Assembly: GCA_043739785.1 (NCBI GenBank)
Contig: JAYUDN010000033.1
Coordinates: 1-8,512 of the forward strand
Direction of reading: 5' to 3'
Length of the DNA stretch: 8,512 nucleotides
Source: JAYUDN01 sp043739785
GTDB lineage: Bacteria; Patescibacteriota; Gracilibacteria; BD1-5; UBA2023
Positions 1 to 8,130 of the stretch are shown here, piece by piece. Position 1 is the first letter of the stretch. Each line of letters opens with the position of its first letter. The notes beneath the pieces are model-generated. The model saw only the letters and a program-made list of their open reading frames with translations, was not told the origin of the DNA and made no database searches. A program made the position numbers and the translations under genes.

Positions 1-3000
1 AGTTTCCAGTGATGGTGATTCCAGCTCCGGCTGAGTAAGCTCCGTTTCCAGAGAACTGAGCATAGGTGAGCGCGGTAGACCCGAGGGTGATGACTCCAGC
101 ATTCGAGAGTACCCATCAAGTAGTACGAAGGGTGCTACCGGTAGAAACATATACGGCCATAGCTTCAAGTTCAGATGAAATATCTGCATCAGTAGAACGA
201 GACCACGCTCCGGCAGAAGCTATATACATACCATTGTTGGTAGCAGTAGTTTGGTTCTTGACGAGAACTCTATCTCCGGCAATAGTAGTATATCCATCAA
301 TGGTTTGAAGGCCAGTAAGAGCGATGTTTGAAGTAGTAGCGACTCGAGCTGCATTTTTCCAAGAGAGTCCGGTAATCGCATTATCAATACCTGAAGTCAC
401 AAAAGCCGTTGTTGCGAGTTGCGTCGTATTGGTTCCTGCAGTAGCCGTAGGAGCCGTTGGTATTCCAGTAAGAGCTGGGGAAGCAAGAGGTGCCTTCTCA
501 GAATCAAGTTCATTGAGAGCGGTTTGTACATTGGTTGAGGCGATGTTACCGGCTGGAGTATTGGTGATCTGAGTAGCTGTGTAATCTCCAGAGGTCGCAA
601 CAACAGCACCGGTACGTCCGAAGACAGAAGTGACTGGGAAGGAACCTGAGAGGTAGCTTGCTGCTGTTTGCCAAGTAGGAATACCAGACAAAGAGGCAAG
701 AATCTGTCCTGAAGCTCCTGCTGGAAGTCGAGCGAGGTTTCCTCAGGCAGATCGATAGAAGATATCTCCGGCAGCATCTGAACCGAGGTCAATGCGAGTC
801 GAGCCATTCACGTAAAGTTTCGCAGGAGAAGAAGTAGAACCGATAGAGACATTACCGCTATTTTCGTAAATAGTGGTATCGACGAGGTCTCCCCCGTTCC
901 ACTTTGTAATATAGTTGGTCGTAAGGCCACTTCCAGTAATTCACTGAGCCTTCGTCGTACAAACCCATCTATTATTGGAACCATCCCATCCGAGTATTTG
1001 ACCATCAGTACAAGCACTACCAGCTGGACGGTAATCGATATATCCTCAAGTGAAGATGAGATTTCCAGATGCAGTAATGCGAAGTCTTTCTATATTGTTT
1101 GTACGAAAACTCAAGGCCTGAGCATCAGCCGTTCCGATAAAATTTCCAGATGCCGTAGTACCGGTATTTCCATTTATAGACCAAAATGATCCGGAAAGAG
1201 CTGTGGCCAAGCTTCACCATGAAGCGAGACCAGTAGCATCACTCGTAAGTACTTTTCCAATTCATGGAGTTCCACCGGTAATTTTTATCTGTCAAGCCAC
1301 TTCGAGTTTCGCTCCGGGAGAAGCCGTACCGATACCCACATCACCCGAGGTAGTAACTACCATTTTTTGAGTACTATTGGTGTAAATGCGAAGGTCCTGA
1401 GCATTAAGGGATCCGATAAAGTCGGTAGCACCGATAACATTTCCAGAAAGCATCCAGACAGTTCCAGAACTCGCAAATGCTCCAGAGAGAGTCGCAACAG
1501 GATCAAGCCAAGTTGCCACTCCGCTTGCATCAGAAGTCAAGATTTTTCCTTCTGCTTCTGAACCATTAATGATTTGAAGTGTTCCTCCTGAAATGGTAAG
1601 TTTTTGGCCAGGAGAAGTCGTTCCAAGTCCCAGGTTTCACGATGTATTGAGGACCATTCGCTCGATATCATTGGTTCGAAAACGGAGATCTTGAGCATTG
1701 GTCGTTCCAAGGAAGCTGTTCAGGGTAATCGCATTTCCAGAAAGAGACCAATTACTTCCAGAAAGACTAAATGATCCAGAAAGTGTGGCAACTGGATCTT
1801 GCCAGCTCGCGAGTCATGTCGCATCAGAAACGAGAACTTTTCCATTTGATGGTGATCCTCCAGTAATCTTTATCTGTCATGCTATTTGGAGTTTCGATCC
1901 AGGGGAAGAAGTACCGATACCAATGTTTCCACCTGATTCATACAGTACTGAGTTGACGAGGTCCTGTCCTCCCCATTTCGCTATATAGTTGGTCACGAGA
2001 CCGCTCCCAGTAATACCCTGAGCTCGAGTCGTACAAACCCATGCTCCGATAGAGTTATTCCATCCGAGGACTTGACCATCGAGACAGGCAACACTATTTG
2101 GATAGTATTTGAGATAACCTCAGGTAAGAAGCATATCACCTACGAGCGTGAACCGAGATGAAGGACTACTTGTACCAAGTCAGAGGTTTCCAGAAGCATC
2201 GAGAACCATACGTTGGGTATTATTGGTTCGGAATCGAATATCTTCTGCATTGGTAGTCCCGAAAAAATCTACTGATGAGACGTTGGAACCATCAAGTCTC
2301 CAAAACGAACCAGAAAGAGCGACTCAGGCAATAGGCGCATAACTATTCCAAGTTGCCAGACCAGAAGGATCTGAGACGAGTACTTTCCCAGCTCATGGTG
2401 ATCCTCATGTAATTTTTATTTGACCAGCCACTTCCAGTTTTGCTGTCGGATACGAAGTACCAATACCAACATCAGCATATCCATCTCCGAGGATAACCGT
2501 ATTCGACTGAGCTACGGTGGCATTCGCACCAACTGCGGTAGCGTTATCTATATTCCCATTTAAGTAATTCGTATTATTTCCGAGGAAAGTATTATTCGAC
2601 CCGATAAGACTCGATGTCAGATTGTATCAAGCAGAAGAACCGAGAGCTACGTTATAATTTCAGGAAGTATTTCTATAGAGGGAACTATTACCGATAGCTG
2701 TATTTTCCATTCCGACGGTATTTGAGTAGAGAGACTGAACTCCTTGCGCCGTATTGTACGGACCAGAGATATTGTTGTAAAGTGAAGCGTACCCATTCGC
2801 CGTATTGTAGTAACCGATAGTATTCGATTGGAGTGAGCTGTGTCAGATGGCGGTATTTCCATTGGCATCGCTATTGGAAGAAAGGGCATATCATCCGAGG
2901 GCCGTATTGTAGTTTCCTCACGAGTTTGAGGCTAAACTTATGGCACCGATTGCCGTATTTTCATTTCCTGATATATTCGATAAGAGTGCCTGATATCCGA

Positions 3001-4174
3001 GTGAAGAGTTATATCATCCATTCTGATTCGTTCGAAGACCATAGGCTCAGACTGCCGTATTATTATTTCCGGTAGTATTATTTCTAAGCGATAATTGACC
3101 GAGAGCAGTATTGTTATTCCCAGAGGTATTCGAGAAAAGTGCAGTATCACCTACGATAGTATTTCCAGTCCCACTACCATTTCATTTTCAGATGGTCATA
3201 CCCTGTACGTAAATCTGACCATTCACATCTATCATAGCTCAAGGTGTTTTTTCCTCGGGGAATCATATTCCTAGGTACCCAGAATTCGTGAGGACCATTT
3301 TTTGGCTATTATTGACTCGAAATCTCAAACTCTGTGAATTGGTCGTTCCGATAAAATCATTGGCTGAAATACTATTCCCTGAAAGTGACCAAAACGAATT
3401 GGCAAAAGTTGTATTAGCATCTCACCAAGTGGCGAGTCCATCAGCATCAGAAGTCAGTATTTTCCCATTTCACGGTGATCCTCCGGTAATTTTTATCTGT
3501 CCTGCCACCTCAAGTTTCGCTCCTGGAGTCGATGTTCCGATTCCAAGGTTTCCAGAAGTATCAAGCACCATTTGCTGAGTATTATTCGTTTTAAAAACGA
3601 GGTTTTGACTATTCGTCGTTCCAAGAAAATCACCAGTCCCCGCAACAACACCATCGAGTCTCCAGAAGGCTCCCGAGTAGGCATAGAGAGCATTGGGTGC
3701 AGTAAATCACCAACTCGCCTTCCCGGTCGAATCAGAAATGAGGATTTTCCCTAAACCAGGGGTTCATCCAGATATCTTAATCGTCCCTACTACATCGAGA
3801 GTTGCCTGTGGATTGGTGGTTCCGATTCCTATATTATTTCCTGCCTCAAAGAGTCGCGAATTCTCAAGTCCATCTCCTCCCGTTCCAAACTTGGTAATAT
3901 AACTCTCCGTTCAACCAACGACTCATGAAGCACTCACCGTAATACCGCTGAGTACAGAGGTACAAATCGGAGTCATATATCCATCGCTGGATCCAGAAAA
4001 TCAAACCACAAAACTATTCGTTCCACAAGGATTATCTACCGCATTACGAAAGTACTGGGAAAACAATCACCCTGCAACCTCTCAAACTGGAACCGATGAG
4101 GGAAAATTGACTGCTCATACCAGCGATGCCTGGAGAGAGAGAAGGAGAATGAGGAGAATGGAGAGAGCTCGCAT
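1..4174 (-). CDS. Giant secreted fibre/adhesin-like protein, modular, C-terminus beyond window
   Basis: A single frame of at least 1391 codons runs from ATG at 4174 off the left edge, with no UAA or UAG and about three dozen UGA codons read as Gly. Residues 1-21 form a signal peptide (MRALSILLILLLSLQASLVG, then A). Residues 22-90 are unique and contain two Cys. Next come GIGT/KLEVAGQIKITGG modules, typical of S74 (endosialidase-chaperone) fibre proteins. Residues 338-507 are ten 17-residue YadA-head-like repeats, decaying to about residue 565, followed by more modules. From about residue 1180 the sequence resembles phage tail fibres (VTSVFGRTGAVVA, then TTQLATTAFV). Such proteins usually form trimeric beta-rich fibres, and an S74 domain may lie past the edge. 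Exported surface fibre is inferred from the signal peptide. No Shine-Dalgarno is visible; the leader is pyrimidine-rich. ATG 4174 is the only good start after the upstream in-frame stops. The family call is firm; the role (attachment) is inference. Confidence 0.9.
2..637 (-). other. Phage tail-fibre-like segment of the giant protein
   Basis: This part of the giant frame reads VTSVFGRTGAVVA, then LASPALTGIPTAPTA, TTQLATTAFV, WKNAARVATTSNIALTG, GDRVLVKNQTTATNNGMYI, TGWVLSNAGVITLG and LTYAQFSGNGAYSAGAGITI. These are hallmark strings of tail-fibre proteins in many unrelated phages. The TGWVL Gly is UGA (118-116). The next segment or the C-terminal chaperone, if any, is outside the window. Confidence 0.85.
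838..2125 (-). repeat. Duplicated block with DGQ...WVCTT and NYITKW
   Basis: A block of about 70 codons occurs twice, near 2125-1908 and near 1051-838. Both copies carry GY, a Cys, then DGQxLGW, WVCTT, AQGITGSG, NYIxKW and a GN-x-x-IG end. The Gly in AQGITGSG is GGT in the first copy (2017-2015) and UGA in the second (943-941). Each copy keeps two Cys about 19-20 residues apart. A shorter third relative of the NYITKW part lies near 3904-3821, close to the N-terminus. Confidence 0.83.
1217..3835 (-). repeat. Dispersed 42-residue modules GIGTxxPxxKLEVAGQIKITGG...GLASW
   Basis: Five modules of exactly 126 bases (42 codons) lie at 3710-3835, 3425-3550, 2348-2473, 1802-1927 and 1217-1342. A 129-base variant lies at 1508-1636. 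Each starts N/D-x-GIGT, passes through KLEVAGQIKITGG and SPGxGKxLxSD, and ends in ATW or ASW. They are linked by spacers with SGSFWSLSGN and by TTNAQDLRFRTNN segments. The Gly of VAGQIKI is coded GGA at 3500, GGT at 2423, but UGA at 1877 and 1292, which supports UGA = Gly from within one gene. Confidence 0.88.
2654..3163 (-). repeat. Ten tandem 51-base units coding YadA-head-like 17-residue repeats
   Basis: Residues 338-507 of the giant protein split exactly into ten 17-residue units. The consensus is NTAxGxxSLxSNTxGxx; examples are NTALGQLSLRNNTTGNN and NTAIGNSSLYRNTSGNY. The spacing is strictly 51 bases, but the DNA copies are well diverged, so the array is old or under selection to vary. 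Some copies have UGA at a Gly position (for example 2666, 2843, 2891, 2927). From 2653 to 2480 the pattern decays through NVALGSSAGYN and NTFLGNNTNYL and closes with AVGANATVAQSN and TVILGDG, typical ends of YadA/Hep_Hag-like heads. Such repeats build trimeric left-handed beta rolls. Confidence 0.88.
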
Positions 4175-4210
4175 AGAGGGGAAGATAAGAAGAGATATGT
4201 AGGGGATTTA
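4175..4210 (-). other. 36-base spacer between the two surface-protein genes
   Basis: Between the first UAA of the GWI protein (4213-4211) and the ATG of the giant protein (4174) there are only 36 bases, which include a second in-frame UAA. There is no GGAGG; the leader is pyrimidine-rich (CTTCTTATCTTCCCCTCT directly before ATG). No terminator or promoter is evident, so co-transcription is likely. Confidence 0.55.
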
Positions 4211-5584
4211 TTATTTGACCGTATAGAGGTCGAGTCATGGAGGGGGGTCTATGAGTATTCTTGAGTCATACTCGATGATAAATGAATAGTCATCAAGAAG
4301 TGGAATTTTCGTATACGCCCGATGGATGAGATTATAGGCATTGGCGGTAGGGCTTTGTCATTCCAGGGGGACGAAGTTTCTAAAGTAGTTAAAATCATAC
4401 CTCTTGGCGACAGTAGCATTACAAGTCTCTACTAATACTGGACAGACAGGAGTAGAATTTGCTGCTCCTCAAATCGTATTTCGAGAAATCACACTTCCAT
4501 GAACATAGAGTTGATTGATGGGAATCTTAAGAAGTGATTGTTCTATATAATAAATAGGCACTCATAAATTTTTTCTTCCCGAAAAAATAGATCCTTCCGC
4601 AACTAGAGAACTCTGGATAATATCTGGAGAATTTGAGCTGAGATCGCCTCGAACATAGATGTTTCCTCACGATCATGATGAATTTTTGAGAGCAATAATA
4701 GCACGAGGAAACAAATCGTTACCGAGAATACTTCATTCGATAACGACATCACCTCCTTCGACGATGTAGGTACGCGTATCATTTTGATTCCATCACTCTG
4801 AGTTTGCCGTCCAATCTCCTGAAATAATAAGATCCTGGTTTTTAAGAATTCTATAATCCAAGCTTCTATTAATATCTGTAAAATCATAACCTCGAGTCAT
4901 TTCTACATAACGCTTTCGTATATCTCGAAGAAGGTTCGAAAAAGACACAGAATCAAAAGAATCACTGATGCTATTGTAGGCTGTATTCATAGCCTTTACC
5001 CCGGCGATATTTCATACGACATACGACTTTCACTGAAATCCTCGTGCTACCGTCGTAAGTTTTATGCCATCAAATGGAATCCACCCAATATCCGAAGAAT
5101 ATCCAAATCCGAGAAAATTCAGAGTATCAGGGTTGTACTGTAAAGAAGAGATACTCGCTATACTAGAATCATCTCCGAGATGAATCCATCCGATATTTTC
5201 AGACCAAGCATATCCATGCGCATCACAGAGGAGTCCTCATGAGAGAACATCGGCAGGACAATCTATGTACGGGAGGGTAACGGCAGGATCCGCATGATCA
5301 AATGTAATCCATCCAGCATTAGATGACCAAAAAGATCCGTGCAGATAAAAATCTTCATCGATATAGGGATTAAGATCAGGATCCGAAGTAATAGTAAACC
5401 ATATGGAGCCAGCATTCCCACGATTATTCCATGGGCTCGGACCAGCAAGCATTCCAGAGAGTGAGAAAGTGTTTCCAGTAGCGACTACTGTATTCATATA
5501 AAACGAAAAAAATCCTAACGAACAGAGCGCGGATACAAGAAACAATAACCAAAAGCGGGGGAAGAGGGAGACAAATCACTTCAT
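4211..5584 (-). CDS. Exported CPR-type surface protein with GWI motifs
   Basis: This is a 457-residue protein with 12 in-frame UGA codons read as Gly and a tandem UAA UAA stop (4213-4208). The start is ATG 5584, followed by Lys and then a UGA Gly codon. Residues 10-35 are a hydrophobic signal sequence or anchor ending in VVATG. Three short motifs follow: FWSSNAGWI (85-93), YAWSENIGWI (125-134) and GYSSDIGWI (161-169), a pattern I recall from many secreted Patescibacteria proteins. After a polar, possibly helical stretch (about 199-245) comes a Gly-rich beta segment (about 246-345, with YIVEGGDVVIEGS and GGNIYVRGDL) that could be a beta-solenoid. The C-terminus carries SFIIEYDSR and PPPG. No catalytic motif is visible and the function is unknown. 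It starts after a 330-base gap and ends 36 bases before the giant fibre gene, so the two are probably co-transcribed. It may help anchor or assemble that protein, which is inference. Confidence 0.88.
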
Positions 5585-5914
5585 GAGAGTGAAAAATATA
5601 AGTGGAATATTATGAATCAGAAGCCATAAGTAAAGAAGGAAGGAGAATTTCCATTAGACAAAAATAGAATACTTATTCCGAATACATAATTTGAACATTG
5701 AGAGGTATATTTTTTTTTCTTACCAAGTATTTATACATAATATATTTTAATATGTAATAGTTCGTCATTGATAAATTTTTGTAAAAAATACTTGTATTTT
5801 TTATAGGGGGTAAATCTTTAGAAAACTGCAAAGAAATTATATTTACTAAGAAGCCAGATTCCTTTTTATTCCTAAGAAATTTTCTATTTTTTTAAGGAGA
5901 TTGCTTTATTTCCG
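5585..5914. other. AT-rich intergenic region, likely promoter zone of the surface genes
   Basis: No gene is visible in these 330 bases, which are much richer in A+T than the flanking genes. The region holds the trailer of the M23 gene and the leader of the GWI gene. A CATAAT sequence on the minus strand (5614-5609), 24 bases upstream of ATG 5584, could be a -10 element, but no convincing -35 is seen. There is an A/T run near 5706-5719 and one perfect hairpin (5782-5803). No Shine-Dalgarno precedes ATG 5584; the leader just before it is CACTCTC. Confidence 0.4.
5782..5803. repeat. Perfect AT-rich inverted repeat (hairpin)
   Basis: TAAAAAATAC at 5782-5791 and GTATTTTTTA at 5794-5803 are exact inverse complements with a 2-base gap. 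The stem is nearly all A/T, so it is not a classical GC-rich terminator. It sits about 110 bases past the M23 gene's stop and about 200 bases before the GWI gene. It could aid transcription termination in either direction or bind a dimeric regulator. Confidence 0.5.
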
Positions 5915-7942
5915 TTAATGAAGACTGCTCCCTGATGCACTTTCATCCGTATCACTATGAGGCTTTCCAAGTCTGAATACAAAATTATCTTCTATAAATC
6001 TTCCCTTGAGGCTCGAAAGACATCGTATCGTATTGTTATGCCAGTTCTCATTACTCGAGGCATATATCGGACCATCGCTGTTCCCCCATCGCGAGAGTTC
6101 ATTAATCTGAGTATATTTTCCGAGAAATTTATTATTAAAAGTTCTGGCCATCCAGTATATCCCTTCCTTCGGGCTCGCGAAGGTATAAGTAGAACCATTA
6201 TCTGTATTTCCGATATTTCAAACATTATATGCCGTTTTGAGGTGATACCCGAGAGAACTTTCAGAAAGTCCGATACACATAAGAAAACTCGGATCTATTC
6301 CTCCAGCGAGAGCCTCGTCAAACCAGAGCCTCCAATCTCGAAAAGATGGTGCTGCATAGGTAGAAAGAAGGTATTTTTGTCGCTCAATTTCTGTATTTCC
6401 CTTGATAGTAAACGTATCCTGTATTTGCCTTCTGGTATCACTTGAATCGGTATCTGCTACGACATCAGAGATGAATTTCTGAAGGTACCGGGTCGCAAGG
6501 TTTTCTGGATTGAGATCTTTGAGCGTCAGGTATCGAAGGGGATCGACTGCCTCCTGATCGTCATTTTTCCATACTTCAAAGTGAAGGTGTGCGCCTGTAG
6601 TCATAGGACCTGCTCATGGAGTTCCAGGACTTCCACCGCTTTTTCAGATACTATCCCCAACTCGAACGTATTGGAAGAGTTCGACTCAGATTTCAGAGAG
6701 GTGACCATATACCGTAATGAGATTGTCCGGATGTCGAATCACGATATAGGAGTATCCTCATGGGGTTGGAGGAAGAATATAGCTTACATACCCATCCTGT
6801 GCCGCATGCACATCTGACCCTTGTGGTGTAGCAATATCGATAGCATCATGGTGGCTATGGAAGAGGGCGTAATACTCGGGGTCTCGAAAATAGGTCGTAA
6901 TTCGAGGATTTTCTACCGGCCACTCGAGAAGATTCGTACCCGTGAGGCTTTCTGATCGAATCTCTTTTTCACGCTGAAAATAAAGTTCGATTTTTTCACA
7001 TTTTTCAGAAGATCACGAGATTGCATCCGAACAATTCTCAGCTTTTTTGGCATCAGAAATGGCATCGTTATAGTCATCTTGTGCATGAAGCCAGCTCAAT
7101 TGGAGTGACTGCTTGGCTCGTTCTTGGGATTCGATATACGTAGTGAAGAGAGCTTCTTGCCCCTTTGTCACTTCAAGGAGTTTTTCTCGTTCTTGCTTTT
7201 GAGAAGCGAGCATGGCATTATTGTACTCAAGTTTCTTCTGGAGATCGATCAACTCCCCTATCTGGTCATCAGTATTGAGTTTGAGGATTTGGAGCTTTCG
7301 ATTGAGAGCTCTATATTCTTCGATATAGTTTTGACCGACTTCGGTAATCATCCCCTTATAAAAAATATCTGAGAGGATATCATCGATATTCCCATCATTG
7401 AGGATGAGCAACTTGAGAGTATCTACACTATTGTTTTCATCGTAGATAGTTCCTCACTTCGTATAGATATAGGCAAGATACTTGAGAATCACTTGCTTAT
7501 TTTTATTGATCTCCTTTTTAATCCCTATGGATTGAACATTATACCCTTGGATTTGTTCGCGTTTCTCTTGGATAGAAAGGAGGGTGCCTGAAATCGAGTC
7601 ATTAGTTTCTGCTATTTTTTTATCAAAAATAGCAATCGTTTCCTCGAGGGTAGAGCGACGCTCGGAAAGAGCATCCTTCTTTTCACCATAGTTTCATTGG
7701 ATTGACTCCACTTTTGAAATCAGACTCTGGATTCCATGCATTTTATACTCCTTCTCGAAGACATTTTCGATGATGCCTTCTGAAACTGGTTGCGTACGAA
7801 AAAGAATCGCCTCATGCTTCTCTTTGAAAGTATCGAGTATATCACCGGCTACTTCACCACTAATCCCATATGTCATCGGGATCACGAAGAGGAAGAGGAT
7901 TCATCAGACGATGGTATGTGTATTTCGAAGGAGAAAATTCAT
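5915..7942 (-). CDS. Exported M23 peptidase with coiled coil and lysozyme-like C-terminal domain
   Basis: This is a 675-residue protein ending in UAA (5917-5915), with 10 in-frame UGA codons read as Gly, two of them adjacent (7906-7901). Residues 11-30 are a signal sequence or membrane anchor. Residues about 55-320 are charged and rich in E, K, Q and L, typical of the coiled coils in EnvC/PcsB-like hydrolases. The LytM/M23 domain covers about 340-475. Its zinc-site residues are present: H365 and D369 (HHDAID), H414 (VYGHL), H452 and H454 (GAHLHFE), so it should be an active endopeptidase cutting peptidoglycan cross-links. Residues about 530-675 form a lysozyme-like domain: IDPSFLMCIGLSESSLG with likely catalytic E561, then NIGNTDNGS, ELSRWGNSDGPIYASS and NWHNNTIRCLS. 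It may cut glycan strands. Pairing both activities suits cell division, cell separation or attack on a host wall. It follows murF by 188 bases. Confidence 0.92.
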
Positions 7943-7948
7943 ACCTCC
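7943..7948 (-). promoter_or_regulatory. GGAGGT ribosome-binding sequence abutting the M23 start
   Basis: GGAGGT lies directly against ATG 7942, leaving only one base between GGAGG and the start codon, much tighter than the usual 5-9. No other ATG, GTG or TTG follows in frame until the GTG at 7885, which would remove most of the signal sequence, so ATG 7942 is kept. It is the only strong Shine-Dalgarno-like site seen before a gene in this window. Confidence 0.4.
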
Positions 7949-8096
7949 ATGCTAGCATATTTTTCCTATGAAAGCAAAGAGCAGAGCCGAGAATGAACAA
8001 ATAAAACCTATACTTATATAGTATTTTATTTATAATATTTTACCAGGATCGCATGTGTCCTTTGTGAGCTCTGGAAAAAATATCCACTCAACTATC

Positions 8097-8119
8097 AAAA
8101 AAGTGTTTGGTACAATACT
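8097..8119 (-). terminator. Weak terminator candidate after murF
   Basis: On the minus strand AGTATT, loop GTACCA, then a partly matching AACACT arm is followed by six T (8102-8097). The stem is short and has a mismatch, so this is a weak call. It begins 11 bases past the murF stop. Confidence 0.27.
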
Positions 8120-8130
8120 GATTAGGGTTT

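Larger units (their letters stand above)
7943..8130. other. Intergenic region between murF and the M23 gene
   Basis: These 188 bases have no supported gene. The part from 7997 to 8045 is very AT-rich, with TATTATAAAT and ACTATATAAG on the minus strand, and could hold a promoter for the M23 gene, but no clear -35/-10 pair stands out. An imperfect palindrome lies at about 8009-8022. The murF end has a weak terminator candidate. Confidence 0.35.

Noticed and set aside
2654..3163. CRISPR array from the regular 51-base spacing
   Set aside because: The period is coding (17 residues), there are no identical repeats separated by unique spacers, and the DNA copies are diverged.
1..4174. Prophage tail-fibre gene
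   Set aside because: The frame begins with a secretion signal, and the neighbours are a GWI surface protein, a peptidoglycan hydrolase and MurF; no phage structural gene is seen. The left flank is unseen, so this is not absolute.
4044..4238. Alternative minus-strand frame of 64 codons across the gene junction
   Set aside because: It overlaps both surface genes out of frame and has no signal or family features.
1..5584. One continuous giant gene from 5584 through the left edge
   Set aside because: In-frame UAA UAA at 4213-4208, followed by a new ATG with a clear signal peptide at 4174, splits it into two genes.
1..5584. Pseudogenes broken by many stop codons
   Set aside because: All the interruptions are UGA, at Gly positions, and no UAA or UAG interrupts the frames, so this is recoding and not decay.
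5957..6445. Open plus-strand frame of 162 codons
   Set aside because: It lies antisense to the M23/lysozyme gene, resembles no family, and exists because the opposite strand has a biased codon pattern. The other plus-strand frames were rejected for the same reason.
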